This document shows, in pieces, positions 31,167 through 41,588 of a stretch of 64,000 bases of DNA. The stretch spans positions 1 to 64,000 of the forward strand of contig QCIR01000002.1 of assembly GCA_003216575.1 (NCBI GenBank), given 5' to 3'. Origin of the DNA: Prochlorococcus sp. AG-402-M23. Lineage in GTDB: Bacteria; Cyanobacteriota; Cyanobacteriia; PCC-6307; Cyanobiaceae. Position 1 is the first letter of the stretch, and every line of letters starts with the position of its first letter. The notes below the pieces were generated by a model, which saw only the letters and a list, made by a program, of their open reading frames with translations, was not told the origin of the DNA and did not search any database. The translations under genes and the position numbers were made by a program.

Positions 31167-34100
31167 TTAATATCTATAAAAGAGTTGGAGCTGACTTTGC
31201 CAATTCCCATTCTTGTCAAACGAGCCCAGTAGACCGATGTTGGGATTCATTTGAAAAGTAATATTTCCTTTCGGTGGAATATCTTGTCGGTTAGGAGCAG
31301 CCTGAACTGAAAAATTAATTTTATCATTAAGGTCAACTCCTAGTTCAGTCACCCATGTCTGTTGGCCTGGCAGATTAGTCTCCTCCTGATCTGCACTAGA
31401 AGAACTGCTTTCATTAGCATCATCTTCTGAATCTGCTCCATTTATATATGCAGGATATAAAGATATTTGAAGCCTATCACTTAAAAAACCATTGATATTA
31501 CCTTGGAGATACGAAGCAAAAGATCTATTCAAAAAGCTAGCAAGCACATCGCCATTTCCTCCACTACTTATTAGATTTGCGAGAGAATTCCCTCCTATAA
31601 GTCCTAACAACTCACTTCTTCCCAAAGATGGAGTACTTCTCAATTGAAAATTTTCAGTGATGCGATCTGCAGGTCCAGAGGCCGTCACTTCGACATTTAC
31701 GAAACGAGATCCTCCAATACCAAATGATGCCATGCCATTAGAAGAAAAATTACTTACGTCTCTAACATTATCTGGAACACGGCTTTTCAAAGTCACGTCA
31801 ACATATGGAACTAAGCCCATAGACGGTACAAATACGGCTACATTCGGTTCACTTTGATCTAAATTAAAAGTAGTCGTAAAGAGATTGACATAGCCACTCA
31901 CAAGTTTAACAACTCCACTAACATCAAGTGTCTCGTCAAAGGCACCATTTAAGAGAAGGAATCCATTCGTTTCAAAGCTTGCCAAAGGTTGAGAAACCAA
32001 TCGCAATGAAGGACCAAGTACGAGCTTTAAATTGTCAAAGAATATTGATTCAAATCCATTAGGCAACCCAGCACTAACTATTCGACTTGCAGGTGCATTT
32101 TCATCTTGAATAAATAGAACTAGAGGTTCTACCTGGTTCCAGTATTGTTCTGGAAATCTACGATTTATTTTTACCTTAGAATCTTTATAGCTTTTCGATT
32201 CAGAAGATGTAGCCTTGTCTGTATTATTAGCTCTTTTCGCGAAAATTGAACCTTCTGAAATAAGGACTTCACCTGCCAATTGAGGCTTCAAGATAGATCC
32301 CTTAACAATAATTTCAGATGAAGCTCTGATGTCAGCAAATACGGTTTCAATACGTGTTTTTTCTATAGAAAGAGTCAATGGAGCGCTTTCACTTGATTGA
32401 GAATCAAATAACGAAATTCCACCTTGACTATTAATCACACCATTCGGTCCAATATTTGCTTTGAATTTCCGGACTTCCAGTCTATTGAAATCAAAAACCA
32501 TCGTGCTATTCAAATTATTAATTTCTTTATCTTGAAAAAGTAGCTTATTGTTTTTTAAAACCAAAAAGCCATTAGCTATAGGTTTTGCCGGTGTCCCTCT
32601 AATCAGCAAGCTTAAATCAGCAGTGCCTGATGTCCAAGAGACATTCCCTTTCGTTAGCCCAGTCAAAAACGCCAGTCCATCTCCATGACTTTCGACCTTT
32701 AGATCAATAGGATACGAACTAATTAATGGGTAGGTTCCAGCTAACTTAACCGGATTTGCCGAAGTTTTATCCCTTAGAGAGATGTCAAACTTTAGATAAT
32801 TATCGTTTAATGAAATATTTCCATTATCTAAAATAATATTTCTGTTATAAATTATCGTATCCTTAATTATTAAATCTGCTGTAACTCGTGGGGTTGAATT
32901 AGCTAAACTATATTTACCCTTTAAACCAAAGTACCCATCAAATGCTGAAGGTATTGGCGCAACTAAAGCTAATAATGAAAAATTAAAATTAAGCAAAGAA
33001 AATTCTCCCACACCTGAAGCTAGATTCCCTTTGAAAGTTGCACTAAAAGGTCTTATATCATTGGAATTGATAATCCTCAGTTTATTCGTCCAAACTTTAC
33101 CAAAGGCTTTGGCTTCTAAATTTAAATCAGATAGGTTTGGACCATTTAATTTAATATCAGCATTAATATTCCCATTAAGATCATAAGGATTAATAATGCT
33201 CTGATCATTTATTTTAGAAATCTCTTCTCTATATGAATCCTGAGACCTAGTTAAAGCTGCTAACTGACTATCTATAGAACTACTTGGATATCCAATTATA
33301 AATTTTTCTAAATCTTCCGCCTTACCTATTGCGTCTGAATACTTCAATCCTAATTTAGGAAGCTCTAAAGCTGTAGCAGCAATCCAACTAGAACTTACAT
33401 CATCCACTTGAGCTAACAAAGAAAATTCGGAACTATTGTTAATCTCAAATTTAATCTTTCCTTTTTCGGATGGTATTAATTCACCTGTTAAATTAGTTTC
33501 TAGATTTTTAATTTGACCTTTAATGCTTGCTTTTTCTAATTTGAAACCTAACAATCTAAAATAATCTAAATTCAACTGACCATTAAGAAATAGTGGGTCA
33601 AAAGAAAATATTCCATTACCTGAAACTTCCCCAAAGATTCGTTTAAAACTTTTCTCTGGGGGGAAAGCCACCTCTACTCGATCTAATCTAAATTTATTAG
33701 CATCCCATTCATAAGAATTTGATTTAGGATTTAGACTTATTTTACCTCCTAATCTACTTAGATTTAAATCATTTAAATTACCATCCTTATTAAAGTTAAC
33801 TTTAAGATCCCCTGGAATTGAAGCACCTTCAGACTCCATTCTCAAACTACCCCATTTCTTTTCATTTGGAATTCGAATAAAGGAACCTCTCCATTTTTCC
33901 CTTAATCGAATACCATTAACTTGTGGATTATCTAAAGAGAGGTTAATAGTAGAGTTCAGAGAAGATAACGGACCCCTAAAATAACCTTTTGTATTTAATT
34001 TTCCCGATAATGATGCATTTAGGATTGGATCTAAAGCACCTAAAGGAAATGATTCTAAATTAAAATTAGCATTTAGTTCTCCAGGAATTAATTGTCTATC

Positions 34101-35126
34101 AACTACTGAAATTGGTAATTTTAATTTTAAAGAAAGTGGTTTATGATCGAAATCTTTAATTTTAATAGTAGTTACAGAATTTATGTAAGTTTTATATTTT
34201 TTATAAAATGGAATTTCAGTTGAAGTAGATATATCCCAATATCCATAATTCCAGTTAGAATCAATTAAATTAAACTTATTATTATCACATTTTATTTTTG
34301 AATTATTTGTAGATAATGTATCAATTAGAGGCCCTCCTTTTAGAGTTAAATTATCAAGAAATAAATCACCTTTACACCTTATCAAACCTTTCTTGACTCC
34401 CAAATTTAAACTTCCATTTATATTTCCTTTAGTAATGATATTAGAATTATTTCCAAAAATTCCCTCAAAGATAGCAAGACTAAGTTTATTAATTTTTACT
34501 TTAGTTTGAAATTCTATTCCATCCCAATAACCCTTTCCTGCAAGATAGAGGCTTCCTTGTTTCTTGGAGTCAAGATTAATCGCACCATAAAGCTTTTTCT
34601 TCCCAAGATTTAGAGATAAATTACCTTTCGCTAATAATGTCGTGTCCCCAGAATTAAATACAATTCTGGTTGGTTCTTTTAAGTTAAATTTTAGTTGAAG
34701 GTTAATTTTCTTAGGATTATCATTCTGGGGAACAACCCAAAACGAGCCAGTATCATTTTTTATTAATGTAATTTCTGTTCCTTTTGGATTAAATATTGCA
34801 ACTGGTTGCCAATTAAATAAACTCGCAAAAGGAGCAAATTTAATTGTTAAATTTGAAATATTAACTGCGGAAGAATCTTTAATCCCTGGAAGTAGCCTAG
34901 TTGGCCCCAACTCAACCCCCCATGGTCTAAGTCCTTTGTATGAACCTATTTTTAAAGGATGACCTAATGAATCAGATAATGTTTTTTCTATTTGTGGAGA
35001 AAAGCGGCTTATAGTCCTAGCTACTAGTAAATCTGCGCCGCTCCAAATCAAAACACCACCTAACGCCACAAAGGTTCCAGCAAGTCCCCACCGCTTTAAT
35101 CTTTTAGAACTCCACTCATCTCCCAT
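31167..35126 (-). CDS. TamB-like translocation/assembly protein (DUF490)
   Basis: 1319 residues. One N-terminal membrane anchor (about 13-35) is followed by a very long, repetitive beta-rich periplasmic region, and the C-terminal 400 residues match the TamB/DUF490 domain (for example KPQLAGEVLISEGSIFA, SGVVKLVSGYVNLF, LLGLIGGNSLANLIS and the terminal QLFYRY). TamB-type proteins bridge inner and outer membranes and are linked to outer-membrane protein assembly and phospholipid transport; plant TIC236 is a relative. No TamA/BamA gene is adjacent. ATG at 35126, divergent from ycf51 across 67 bases. Confidence 0.85.
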   Translation of the reverse strand: MGDEWSSKRLKRWGLAGTFVALGGVLIWSGADLLVARTISRFSPQIEKTLSDSLGHPLKIGSYKGLRPWGVELGPTRLLPGIKDSSAVNISNLTIKFAPFASLFNWQPVAIFNPKGTEITLIKNDTGSFWVVPQNDNPKKINLQLKFNLKEPTRIVFNSGDTTLLAKGNLSLNLGKKKLYGAINLDSKKQGSLYLAGKGYWDGIEFQTKVKINKLSLAIFEGIFGNNSNIITKGNINGSLNLGVKKGLIRCKGDLFLDNLTLKGGPLIDTLSTNNSKIKCDNNKFNLIDSNWNYGYWDISTSTEIPFYKKYKTYINSVTTIKIKDFDHKPLSLKLKLPISVVDRQLIPGELNANFNLESFPLGALDPILNASLSGKLNTKGYFRGPLSSLNSTINLSLDNPQVNGIRLREKWRGSFIRIPNEKKWGSLRMESEGASIPGDLKVNFNKDGNLNDLNLSRLGGKISLNPKSNSYEWDANKFRLDRVEVAFPPEKSFKRIFGEVSGNGIFSFDPLFLNGQLNLDYFRLLGFKLEKASIKGQIKNLETNLTGELIPSEKGKIKFEINNSSEFSLLAQVDDVSSSWIAATALELPKLGLKYSDAIGKAEDLEKFIIGYPSSSIDSQLAALTRSQDSYREEISKINDQSIINPYDLNGNINADIKLNGPNLSDLNLEAKAFGKVWTNKLRIINSNDIRPFSATFKGNLASGVGEFSLLNFNFSLLALVAPIPSAFDGYFGLKGKYSLANSTPRVTADLIIKDTIIYNRNIILDNGNISLNDNYLKFDISLRDKTSANPVKLAGTYPLISSYPIDLKVESHGDGLAFLTGLTKGNVSWTSGTADLSLLIRGTPAKPIANGFLVLKNNKLLFQDKEINNLNSTMVFDFNRLEVRKFKANIGPNGVINSQGGISLFDSQSSESAPLTLSIEKTRIETVFADIRASSEIIVKGSILKPQLAGEVLISEGSIFAKRANNTDKATSSESKSYKDSKVKINRRFPEQYWNQVEPLVLFIQDENAPASRIVSAGLPNGFESIFFDNLKLVLGPSLRLVSQPLASFETNGFLLLNGAFDETLDVSGVVKLVSGYVNLFTTTFNLDQSEPNVAVFVPSMGLVPYVDVTLKSRVPDNVRDVSNFSSNGMASFGIGGSRFVNVEVTASGPADRITENFQLRSTPSLGRSELLGLIGGNSLANLISSGGNGDVLASFLNRSFASYLQGNINGFLSDRLQISLYPAYINGADSEDDANESSSSSADQEETNLPGQQTWVTELGVDLNDKINFSVQAAPNRQDIPPKGNITFQMNPNIGLLGSFDKNGNWQSQLQLFYRY

Positions 35127-35193
35127 GAAACATTATTCTCAAACTTGGGGGAGCTAACAAACTATAAAGAATCAACTCAGGAGAAACCAGCCT

Positions 35194-35733
35194 ATGTCTA
35201 TGAGTGAAGTTATCCAAGATGTTACGAAATGGCTAGCCTGGGGAGGCTCAGGACTTGTCGTCGTGACTGTTTTGGCTTATTTATTTAACTGGGGTATTAA
35301 ATTCCGACTAACTGGAACAACAATTTTTACACTGTTACTATCTGCTAGTTGCTGGGCCTTTAATCAAAGTTATACTCCTCCTTTTAATGTCGAAGGTTAC
35401 AAATATGCTCCTATTGTTTATGACAATGGTTTTGATTTAGTTGTTGCTCAAGCATCAAATGATTTCCCTGATGAGGCCATCAAGCCAACATTGTTACAAA
35501 TAGCTGGTAATTTGAAAGGAGGAGGAAGAAATGGCGCTCAGGTCAAAGTTAGGCTCAGAAAAATAGAATCAGCTGGTGACGGAATAAGTAAACCTATTAT
35601 TCTAGGTGAATTAATAAATGATTTAAAAGAATCAAAGATAATAGAAGTACCAGATAGGAATTATTCTGCAAGAGAATATTTATCAAATAATTCTGATATT
35701 GAAGAAATTACCTCATTAGAAACCGATGAATAA
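35194..35733 (+). CDS. ycf51: Ycf51-like protein (DUF2518)
   Basis: 179 residues with two N-terminal membrane segments (about 16-29 and 38-54) and a soluble C-terminal domain. The block KFRLTGTTIFTLLLS followed by VEGYKYAPIVYDNGFDLVVAQ matches the Ycf51 family of cyanobacteria and some algal plastids. The function is unknown; phototroph restriction suggests a thylakoid-related role (inference). It starts at ATG 35194 (a second ATG is two codons later) and overlaps the next gene by eight bases, so the two are probably coupled. Confidence 0.7.
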   Translation: MSMSEVIQDVTKWLAWGGSGLVVVTVLAYLFNWGIKFRLTGTTIFTLLLSASCWAFNQSYTPPFNVEGYKYAPIVYDNGFDLVVAQASNDFPDEAIKPTLLQIAGNLKGGGRNGAQVKVRLRKIESAGDGISKPIILGELINDLKESKIIEVPDRNYSAREYLSNNSDIEEITSLETDE

Positions 35734-36124
35734 TAAGTCATTCTTGAAAGAACTTCCTAAAACCTTTTATCAAGAAGAAAAAATCCTCTTATCAAATAAT
35801 ATAAAAACATGGGATTCTTTATTATCTATTAGTGATGAAGAATTAAATGATCTAATCTATGGAAGTCTGGGTAGTGTTCGCAATCTAAAAAGACTTAAAT
35901 GTATAGCGTATTTCATATGTACTTTAGACATTCAACTTAACGAAGCAGCCTTGTTGATGCATTCAGGATTAATTTCTAACAAGGCCATTTCAAGACTTAC
36001 TCCTCAAGAGCTAGTTCAAAAGACTGGTCGCTTTGAAAGAATCCTTCGAACAGGAAGAATTCCAATAATAAATTTAAAAAAAGCTCACTTTTTAATAGAA
36101 AAAGCGAAAAAAAACATTATCTAA
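35726..36124 (+). CDS. DUF4332-like helix-hairpin-helix protein
   Basis: 132-residue helical protein. Two short repeated units resembling helix-hairpin-helix or DUF4332 elements are visible: IKTWDSLLSISDEELNDLIYG and, later, LIS..AISRLTPQELVQKTGRF. It has no enzymatic motif, signal or membrane segment. The family is common in cyanobacteria and its role is not known to me. It overlaps the end of the ycf51 gene by eight bases, suggesting co-expression. Confidence 0.62.
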   Translation: MNNKSFLKELPKTFYQEEKILLSNNIKTWDSLLSISDEELNDLIYGSLGSVRNLKRLKCIAYFICTLDIQLNEAALLMHSGLISNKAISRLTPQELVQKTGRFERILRTGRIPIINLKKAHFLIEKAKKNII

Positions 36125-36187
36125 TTTACCCAAGAACAATTAGGTAATAGAATATAAATTAAAAAGAATCTAGGTAAACTAAAGGAA

Positions 36188-36457
36188 ATGAATGGTTTAC
36201 TAATCACTTTAATAATTTCATCATTTGGAATAAGTCAAGGTGCAATGGCTCAGTCAAGACTTCTTGAGGGTGTAAAAAGGAATCCAGATGAAGCGAAGTC
36301 TATTTGTGAGAGTTTCAGAGAACTAAATAAAGAAAACATTTCAGCTGGTTCACAAAAATCTATTCAGAGAATCTCAATTCAAAAGAATATAAGTGAAGTT
36401 GATGCTGAAATCATTTCTATGTACGTAAGAGGTCTTTATTGCCCAGAAACTTTTTAA
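36188..36457 (+). CDS. Small secreted conserved hypothetical protein
   Basis: 89 residues. The first 22 residues form a plausible Sec signal peptide with cleavage after AMA-Q. The mature part is about 67 residues, helical, with two cysteines (in KSICESF and at GLYCPE) that could form a disulfide in the periplasm. I do not recognise a family. The gene sits between DUF4332 and a CocE-type hydrolase, only nine bases before the latter, so it is probably in the same transcript. Confidence 0.6.
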   Translation: MNGLLITLIISSFGISQGAMAQSRLLEGVKRNPDEAKSICESFRELNKENISAGSQKSIQRISIQKNISEVDAEIISMYVRGLYCPETF

Positions 36458-36466
36458 AAAAAAATA

Positions 36467-38044
36467 ATGAATTCAATAAGATACAGAGACGAAGACTTAC
36501 AACTTAGAGATGGAAAATCACTAAAATCTCGAATCTGGTCGCCACAAGGAAATGGGCCATGGCCTGTCTTACTTATGCGTCAGCCATATGGAAGAGAAAT
36601 TGCTTCTACGATTACATATGCTCATCCATCATGGTGGGCTAGCAAGGGCTATCTAGTTGTCATACAAGATGTACGAGGTCAAGGAGGGTCCGAAGGAGAC
36701 TTTTCAGGTTTCATTCAAGAAGCTTCAGATACCAGTCAAACTCATAATTGGGTTCGGTCCTTGCCTGAATGCAATGGCCTACTTGGCACATACGGATTTT
36801 CATATCAAGGATTAACACAGCTCATAGCGGAGGAAGGTACTCCTCCGCCTGATTGCATTATTCCAGCAATGACAGGTCTTTCAGAGGATGAACATTGGAG
36901 TTGTGAAGGAGGAGCGTTTTGGTGGCACTTGGGAATTGGATGGGGTTTACAATTAGCCGCTCAAAAAGCACAAAGAGAGAAGAATTGGTCAGCTTGGCTA
37001 GAAATTCGTGAAAATCTTGAATCGAAGAAATATTTATATAATGGCCATGATTTACTTAAAAAAAATGATCCAGAAGGGATGGCATATAGATGGCTAAATC
37101 TTTCGTCTAGTAAAACTCCTAAATGGAAAACGCATGAGCCATTGAAAAGCTGGTTAAAAAAACCTTTACTTCTAATTGGGGGTTGGTGGGATCCTCATTT
37201 GAAAGGGATTCTAGATATTTTTGAGCAATCTAAAAAGGCAGGAGGTAATCCTAAATTACTAATTGGTCCTGCTACCCATCTTCAATGGTGGGAAGGTGCA
37301 CAACAAACCCAGTTAGATTTTTTTGATGCTCATTTAAAAGAAAAAAACAAAGAGATTCATTTCCCTCAAATCAATCTTTGGAATCTAACTACTAAAAGTT
37401 GGGAGCTTTCGGCTCAAAATAAAACTCCAACATGGAATCTTCGAAGCGAAGGTTTAGCTTCAATAAGTCATCTTGAAGGATGCCTAATACCTAATTCTGA
37501 TTTAGACGTAGATAGTGAAGTGAATTTAGTTCACGACCCATGGAGACCAATACCAGCAATCGGGGGACATCTAAGTGACACAGCTGGTGAAGCAAACAGA
37601 TTTGAGCTTGATATTCGACCTGATATCGCAGTATTTACATCAGAACCTATTTTGAAGGATCTTAGACTGGAGGGTATTCCAACTCTTTTTTTAGAGACAA
37701 AGTGCGACAGGGAAAGTTTTGATCTGTTCGTTGCATTATCAATAATTCCTAGTGAAGTTGAGAATACTGCTAATCAACTTTCCACTGGTGTACTCAGAAT
37801 TGCTAATTGTGACCAAGGTATAAAAAGCGTTAGACAAATCAAACTTCAGCCAGTTCTCGCAACATTTAAAGAAGGAGATCGTTTAAGAATTTCAATCTCA
37901 GGATCTGGTTGGCCAGCAATTGGGATAAATCCTGGAAAGAGTCAATATTTATGTGAAGGGCCCAGTCCTCACTGCTTAGTGACTACAATTTCACTCCTAC
38001 TTTCAAATTCGAAACTTAAATTTGAGTCACTTATTTCCTCTTAG
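36467..38044 (+). CDS. CocE/NonD family hydrolase (X-Pro dipeptidyl-peptidase-like)
   Basis: 525-residue serine hydrolase of the CocE/PepX family. The nucleophile is S112 in GTYGFSYQG, the acid probably D242 in GGWWDPH, and the base H271 in GPATHLQWW. DVRGQGGSEG (68-77) is the typical tyrosine/oxyanion-associated loop. The C-terminal third is the beta-rich jelly-roll domain (LRISISGSGWPAIG). Family members cleave acyl bonds of esters or X-Pro peptides, and the natural substrate here is unknown. No signal peptide. glgB follows after 56 bases. Confidence 0.88.
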   Translation: MNSIRYRDEDLQLRDGKSLKSRIWSPQGNGPWPVLLMRQPYGREIASTITYAHPSWWASKGYLVVIQDVRGQGGSEGDFSGFIQEASDTSQTHNWVRSLPECNGLLGTYGFSYQGLTQLIAEEGTPPPDCIIPAMTGLSEDEHWSCEGGAFWWHLGIGWGLQLAAQKAQREKNWSAWLEIRENLESKKYLYNGHDLLKKNDPEGMAYRWLNLSSSKTPKWKTHEPLKSWLKKPLLLIGGWWDPHLKGILDIFEQSKKAGGNPKLLIGPATHLQWWEGAQQTQLDFFDAHLKEKNKEIHFPQINLWNLTTKSWELSAQNKTPTWNLRSEGLASISHLEGCLIPNSDLDVDSEVNLVHDPWRPIPAIGGHLSDTAGEANRFELDIRPDIAVFTSEPILKDLRLEGIPTLFLETKCDRESFDLFVALSIIPSEVENTANQLSTGVLRIANCDQGIKSVRQIKLQPVLATFKEGDRLRISISGSGWPAIGINPGKSQYLCEGPSPHCLVTTISLLLSNSKLKFESLISS

Positions 38045-38100
38045 GGGTTCAATATTTACTTGCGTAGGATTAAGCTTACTAGCTATTTAAGCGATAAGTC

Positions 38101-40368
38101 ATGACCGTCTCTATTCTTCTAGATTCTTTGAAAGATGACGGGCAAAGACTTTCTGAATGCAGACATGAAAGTCCATTCTCAATTCTTGGTCCTCAACCGT
38201 TTAAAGATAAATGGATAATTCGAATATGGATGCCTGAGGCAAGTGCAGTTGAACTAATAATACAAGAAACGAAGATCCAACTACAAAATCCAAACCACGA
38301 ATGGATCTTTGAAGCTGTAATCGAAAAAGATCCCGGCACTGATTATCAAATAAAAGTAAATAGAGGAGGCATTGAACATATTCAAAATGATCCTTGGAGC
38401 TTCCGAAAAGAGTGGATGGGTGAAATTGATAGACATCTTTTCGCGGAGGGTAATCACCATCACATATGGCGAAAAATGGGTGCTCACCTCACTGAAATAG
38501 ATAAAAAGCAAGGAGTTATGTTTTGCTTATGGGCACCTCATGCAAAAAGTGTTTCCGTTATTGGTGATCTCAATTCATGGGATGGCCGACATCACCCCAT
38601 GCAAAAACGTCTAGGAGGCATTTGGGAACTATTCATACCAGGTCTAAGTGAGGGAGATTTATACAAATATGAAATCAGAACTGAAAAAGGACATTGCTAC
38701 GAGAAAGCCGACCCTTATGGTTTTCAACATGAAGTAAGACCTGCAAAAAGCTCAGTCATATCAAAAATAGATTCATTTCAATGGAATGATCAATCTTGGA
38801 TATCCAATCGTGAAAATAGAGATCCTTTAAACCAGCCAATATCGGTTTATGAAATGCATTTAGGAAGCTGGATGCATGCTTCCTCAGATGATCCATTTAT
38901 AAACTCAAACGGAGAGCATAGAACCCCCGTTCCAGCAGCAGATATGAAGCCTGGCTCAAGATTGCTTACTTACAAAGAGCTGGCAAATAAGGTAATTCCT
39001 TATGTCAAAGAGAGAGGCTTCACTCATATCGAGCTTATGCCAATTTCAGAACATCCTTTTGATGGCTCATGGGGGTATCAAGTTACGGGCTGGTATGCGC
39101 CTACTAGTAGATATGGATCACCTGATGAGTTTCGTGCCTTCGTTGATTTATGCCATAAAGAGGGAATAGGAATCATTCTCGATTGGGTTCCAGGCCATTT
39201 CCCTAAAGATCAGCATGGACTTGCTTATTTTGATGGCAGCCATCTATATGAGCATTCAGACCCCAGAATTGGAGAGCATAAAGAATGGGGAACCTTAATT
39301 TTCAATTACAGTCGAAATGAAGTTCGTAATTTTCTAGTTGCAAATCTAATTTTCTGGTTTGATCAATTTCATATAGATGGAATTCGTGTTGATGCAGTTG
39401 CCTCAATGCTTTACAAAGACTATCTTCGTCCGGAGGGTGAATGGATACCCAATGAAGATGGAGGGAATGAAAATTTTGAAGCAGTTAGATTTCTACAGCA
39501 GGCTAATCATGTTCTTTTTCAACATTTTCCTGGTGCACTTTCTATTGCTGAAGAATCAACGACATGGAGTGGAGTAACTAAGCCAACTGATACGGATGGA
39601 CTCGGTTTCAATCTCAAGTGGAACATGGGTTGGATGCACGATATGCTCGATTATTTTGAAATTGATCCATGGTTCAGGCAATTCAATCAAAACAACATAA
39701 CTTTTTCCATTTGTTATAACTTTACTGAAAACTTTATGCTTGCTTTAAGCCACGACGAAGTTGTTCACGGCAAAAGTCATTTACTTCATAAAATGCCAGG
39801 TGATGACTGGCAAAAGTACGCAAATACAAGAGCATTACTTGCTTATATGTGGACTCATCCAGGTAAAAAAACAATATTTATGGGGATGGAATTTGGGCAA
39901 CGCCAAGAATGGAATGTCTGGGATGATTTGCAATGGAATCTTTTAAATTATGAACCTCACAAAGGTATACAGAAATTAGTAGATGATTTGAATTCGTTAT
40001 ACAAAAAAGAACCTGCTTTATGGAGAAATGATTTTGACGAATATGGATTCCAATGGATTGATTGCGATGATAATAAAAATTCAGTAATTAGTTTTATGAG
40101 AAGAGAAAAAGCTGAAGGAGAATGGTTAGTAATAGTGGCAAATTTCACCCCACAAAATCATTCTAATTACAGAATAGGTGTACCTATCGCTGGATTCTAT
40201 GAAGAAATCTTCAATACAGATGCGAGTCAATATGGAGGCTCAAATTCAGGTAATATGGGAGGTAAATCAACAGATTTGTTCAATATACATGGCTATGAAA
40301 ATTCTGTAGACCTTTGCCTTCCCCCTTTAAGCGTTCTAGTTCTAAAGCATAAATCTAAAGATAATTAA
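38101..40368 (+). CDS. glgB: 1,4-alpha-glucan branching enzyme GlgB
   Basis: 755-residue GH13 enzyme that introduces alpha-1,6 branches into glycogen. There are two N-terminal CBM48-like domains (about 20-110 and 130-220, the second with [12 protein letters not shown]). The catalytic barrel has D431 ([10 protein letters not shown]) as nucleophile, E484 (SIAEEST) as acid/base, and D552 ([10 protein letters not shown]). The C-terminal beta domain ends in [10 protein letters not shown]. It works with GlgA, encoded about 28 kb upstream in this window on the other strand. ATG start. The 161-base gap before hemE shows no further gene. Confidence 0.97.
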   Translation: MTVSILLDSLKDDGQRLSECRHESPFSILGPQPFKDKWIIRIWMPEASAVELIIQETKIQLQNPNHEWIFEAVIEKDPGTDYQIKVNRGGIEHIQNDPWSFRKEWMGEIDRHLFAEGNHHHIWRKMGAHLTEIDKKQGVMFCLWAPHAKSVSVIGDLNSWDGRHHPMQKRLGGIWELFIPGLSEGDLYKYEIRTEKGHCYEKADPYGFQHEVRPAKSSVISKIDSFQWNDQSWISNRENRDPLNQPISVYEMHLGSWMHASSDDPFINSNGEHRTPVPAADMKPGSRLLTYKELANKVIPYVKERGFTHIELMPISEHPFDGSWGYQVTGWYAPTSRYGSPDEFRAFVDLCHKEGIGIILDWVPGHFPKDQHGLAYFDGSHLYEHSDPRIGEHKEWGTLIFNYSRNEVRNFLVANLIFWFDQFHIDGIRVDAVASMLYKDYLRPEGEWIPNEDGGNENFEAVRFLQQANHVLFQHFPGALSIAEESTTWSGVTKPTDTDGLGFNLKWNMGWMHDMLDYFEIDPWFRQFNQNNITFSICYNFTENFMLALSHDEVVHGKSHLLHKMPGDDWQKYANTRALLAYMWTHPGKKTIFMGMEFGQRQEWNVWDDLQWNLLNYEPHKGIQKLVDDLNSLYKKEPALWRNDFDEYGFQWIDCDDNKNSVISFMRREKAEGEWLVIVANFTPQNHSNYRIGVPIAGFYEEIFNTDASQYGGSNSGNMGGKSTDLFNIHGYENSVDLCLPPLSVLVLKHKSKDN

Positions 40369-40529
40369 GCCTCTGCGAATAGAAATGTTTCAACCTTGCC
40401 TCATAACCTAATTTCAACTGTCGTCTAGATGTAAAAATTCAAAAGGTATAACAAACTTTCACCAAGAACGTATTTCATGGTTTTTCATTTACAGCCTAGT
40501 GAAGGTTTTTCGCTTAAAAGGACTAAATA

Positions 40530-41588
40530 ATGAACGAGACTACTCCACTACTACTTCGTGCCGCTCGCGGAGAAGCTGTTGAAAGGCCCCCTGTTTGGAT
40601 GATGCGCCAAGCAGGTCGTTATATGAAGGTATATCGTGACCTGCGTGATAATCATCCTAGTTTCAGGGAGAGATCAGAGAACCCCGATCTGTCTTATGAA
40701 ATTTCAATGCAACCTTTTAAAGCTTTTCAACCCGATGGGGTAATACTTTTTTCAGATATCTTGACTCCTCTTCCTGGAATGGGAATTAACTTTGATATCG
40801 TTGAAAGTAAAGGACCATTGATAAATGATCCAATAAGAAGCATCAAGCAAGTTGAGAACCTAAAGCCGCTTCAACCAAAAGAAAGCATGTCTTTTGTTGG
40901 TGAAGTTTTAGGAAGGCTGAGGGAAAGTGTTGGAAATAATGCTGCAGTTCTGGGTTTTGTTGGTGCTCCTTGGACACTTGCTGCATATGTTGTAGAAGGT
41001 AAAAGCAGCAAAAATTATGCAGTTATAAAGGCCATGGCATTCCAAGAGCCCGAATTACTGCATCAACTTTTAAATCATTTTGCAGAATCAATTGCAAACT
41101 ATTTGTCTTATCAAATTGAATCTGGGGCCCAAGTAGTTCAAATGTTTGATTCCTGGGCAGGACAATTAAGTCCTCAAGACTATGACGAGTTTGCAGCACC
41201 TTATCAACAGAAAGTAGTCGACTTAGTAAAAAAGAAGCATCCAGAAACACCAATGATTTTATATATTTCTGGTAGTGCTGGAGTTCTAGAAAGAATGGGG
41301 CGAACTGGAGTAGATATTGTCTCTTTGGATTGGACTGTTGACATGGCAGATGGCTTGAAAAGGCTACCTCAAGCTGTAGGAGTTCAAGGTAATGTTGATC
41401 CAGGACTTTTATTTGGCACACCTGATGCGATTAGATCAAGAATTGTTGATGTCGTTAAAAAAGCAAAAGGTAGAAAACATATTCTTAATCTTGGTCATGG
41501 AATACTTCCTGGGACGCCAGAGGAAAATGCAAGAGTATTTTTCGAGGCTGGTAAAAATGTCAATGAGCTTATAAAACTTTCATCTTGA
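40530..41588 (+). CDS. hemE: Uroporphyrinogen decarboxylase
   Basis: 352 residues converting uroporphyrinogen III to coproporphyrinogen III on the shared path to haem and chlorophyll. The N-terminal substrate-binding signature [14 protein letters not shown] (19-32) and the central [16 protein letters not shown] are intact, as are [11 protein letters not shown] and [10 protein letters not shown]. An AAAAGGA sequence lies about eight bases before ATG 40530, a better ribosome-binding site than most genes here have. The stop overlaps the start of the SDR gene. Confidence 0.97.
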   Translation: MNETTPLLLRAARGEAVERPPVWMMRQAGRYMKVYRDLRDNHPSFRERSENPDLSYEISMQPFKAFQPDGVILFSDILTPLPGMGINFDIVESKGPLINDPIRSIKQVENLKPLQPKESMSFVGEVLGRLRESVGNNAAVLGFVGAPWTLAAYVVEGKSSKNYAVIKAMAFQEPELLHQLLNHFAESIANYLSYQIESGAQVVQMFDSWAGQLSPQDYDEFAAPYQQKVVDLVKKKHPETPMILYISGSAGVLERMGRTGVDIVSLDWTVDMADGLKRLPQAVGVQGNVDPGLLFGTPDAIRSRIVDVVKKAKGRKHILNLGHGILPGTPEENARVFFEAGKNVNELIKLSS

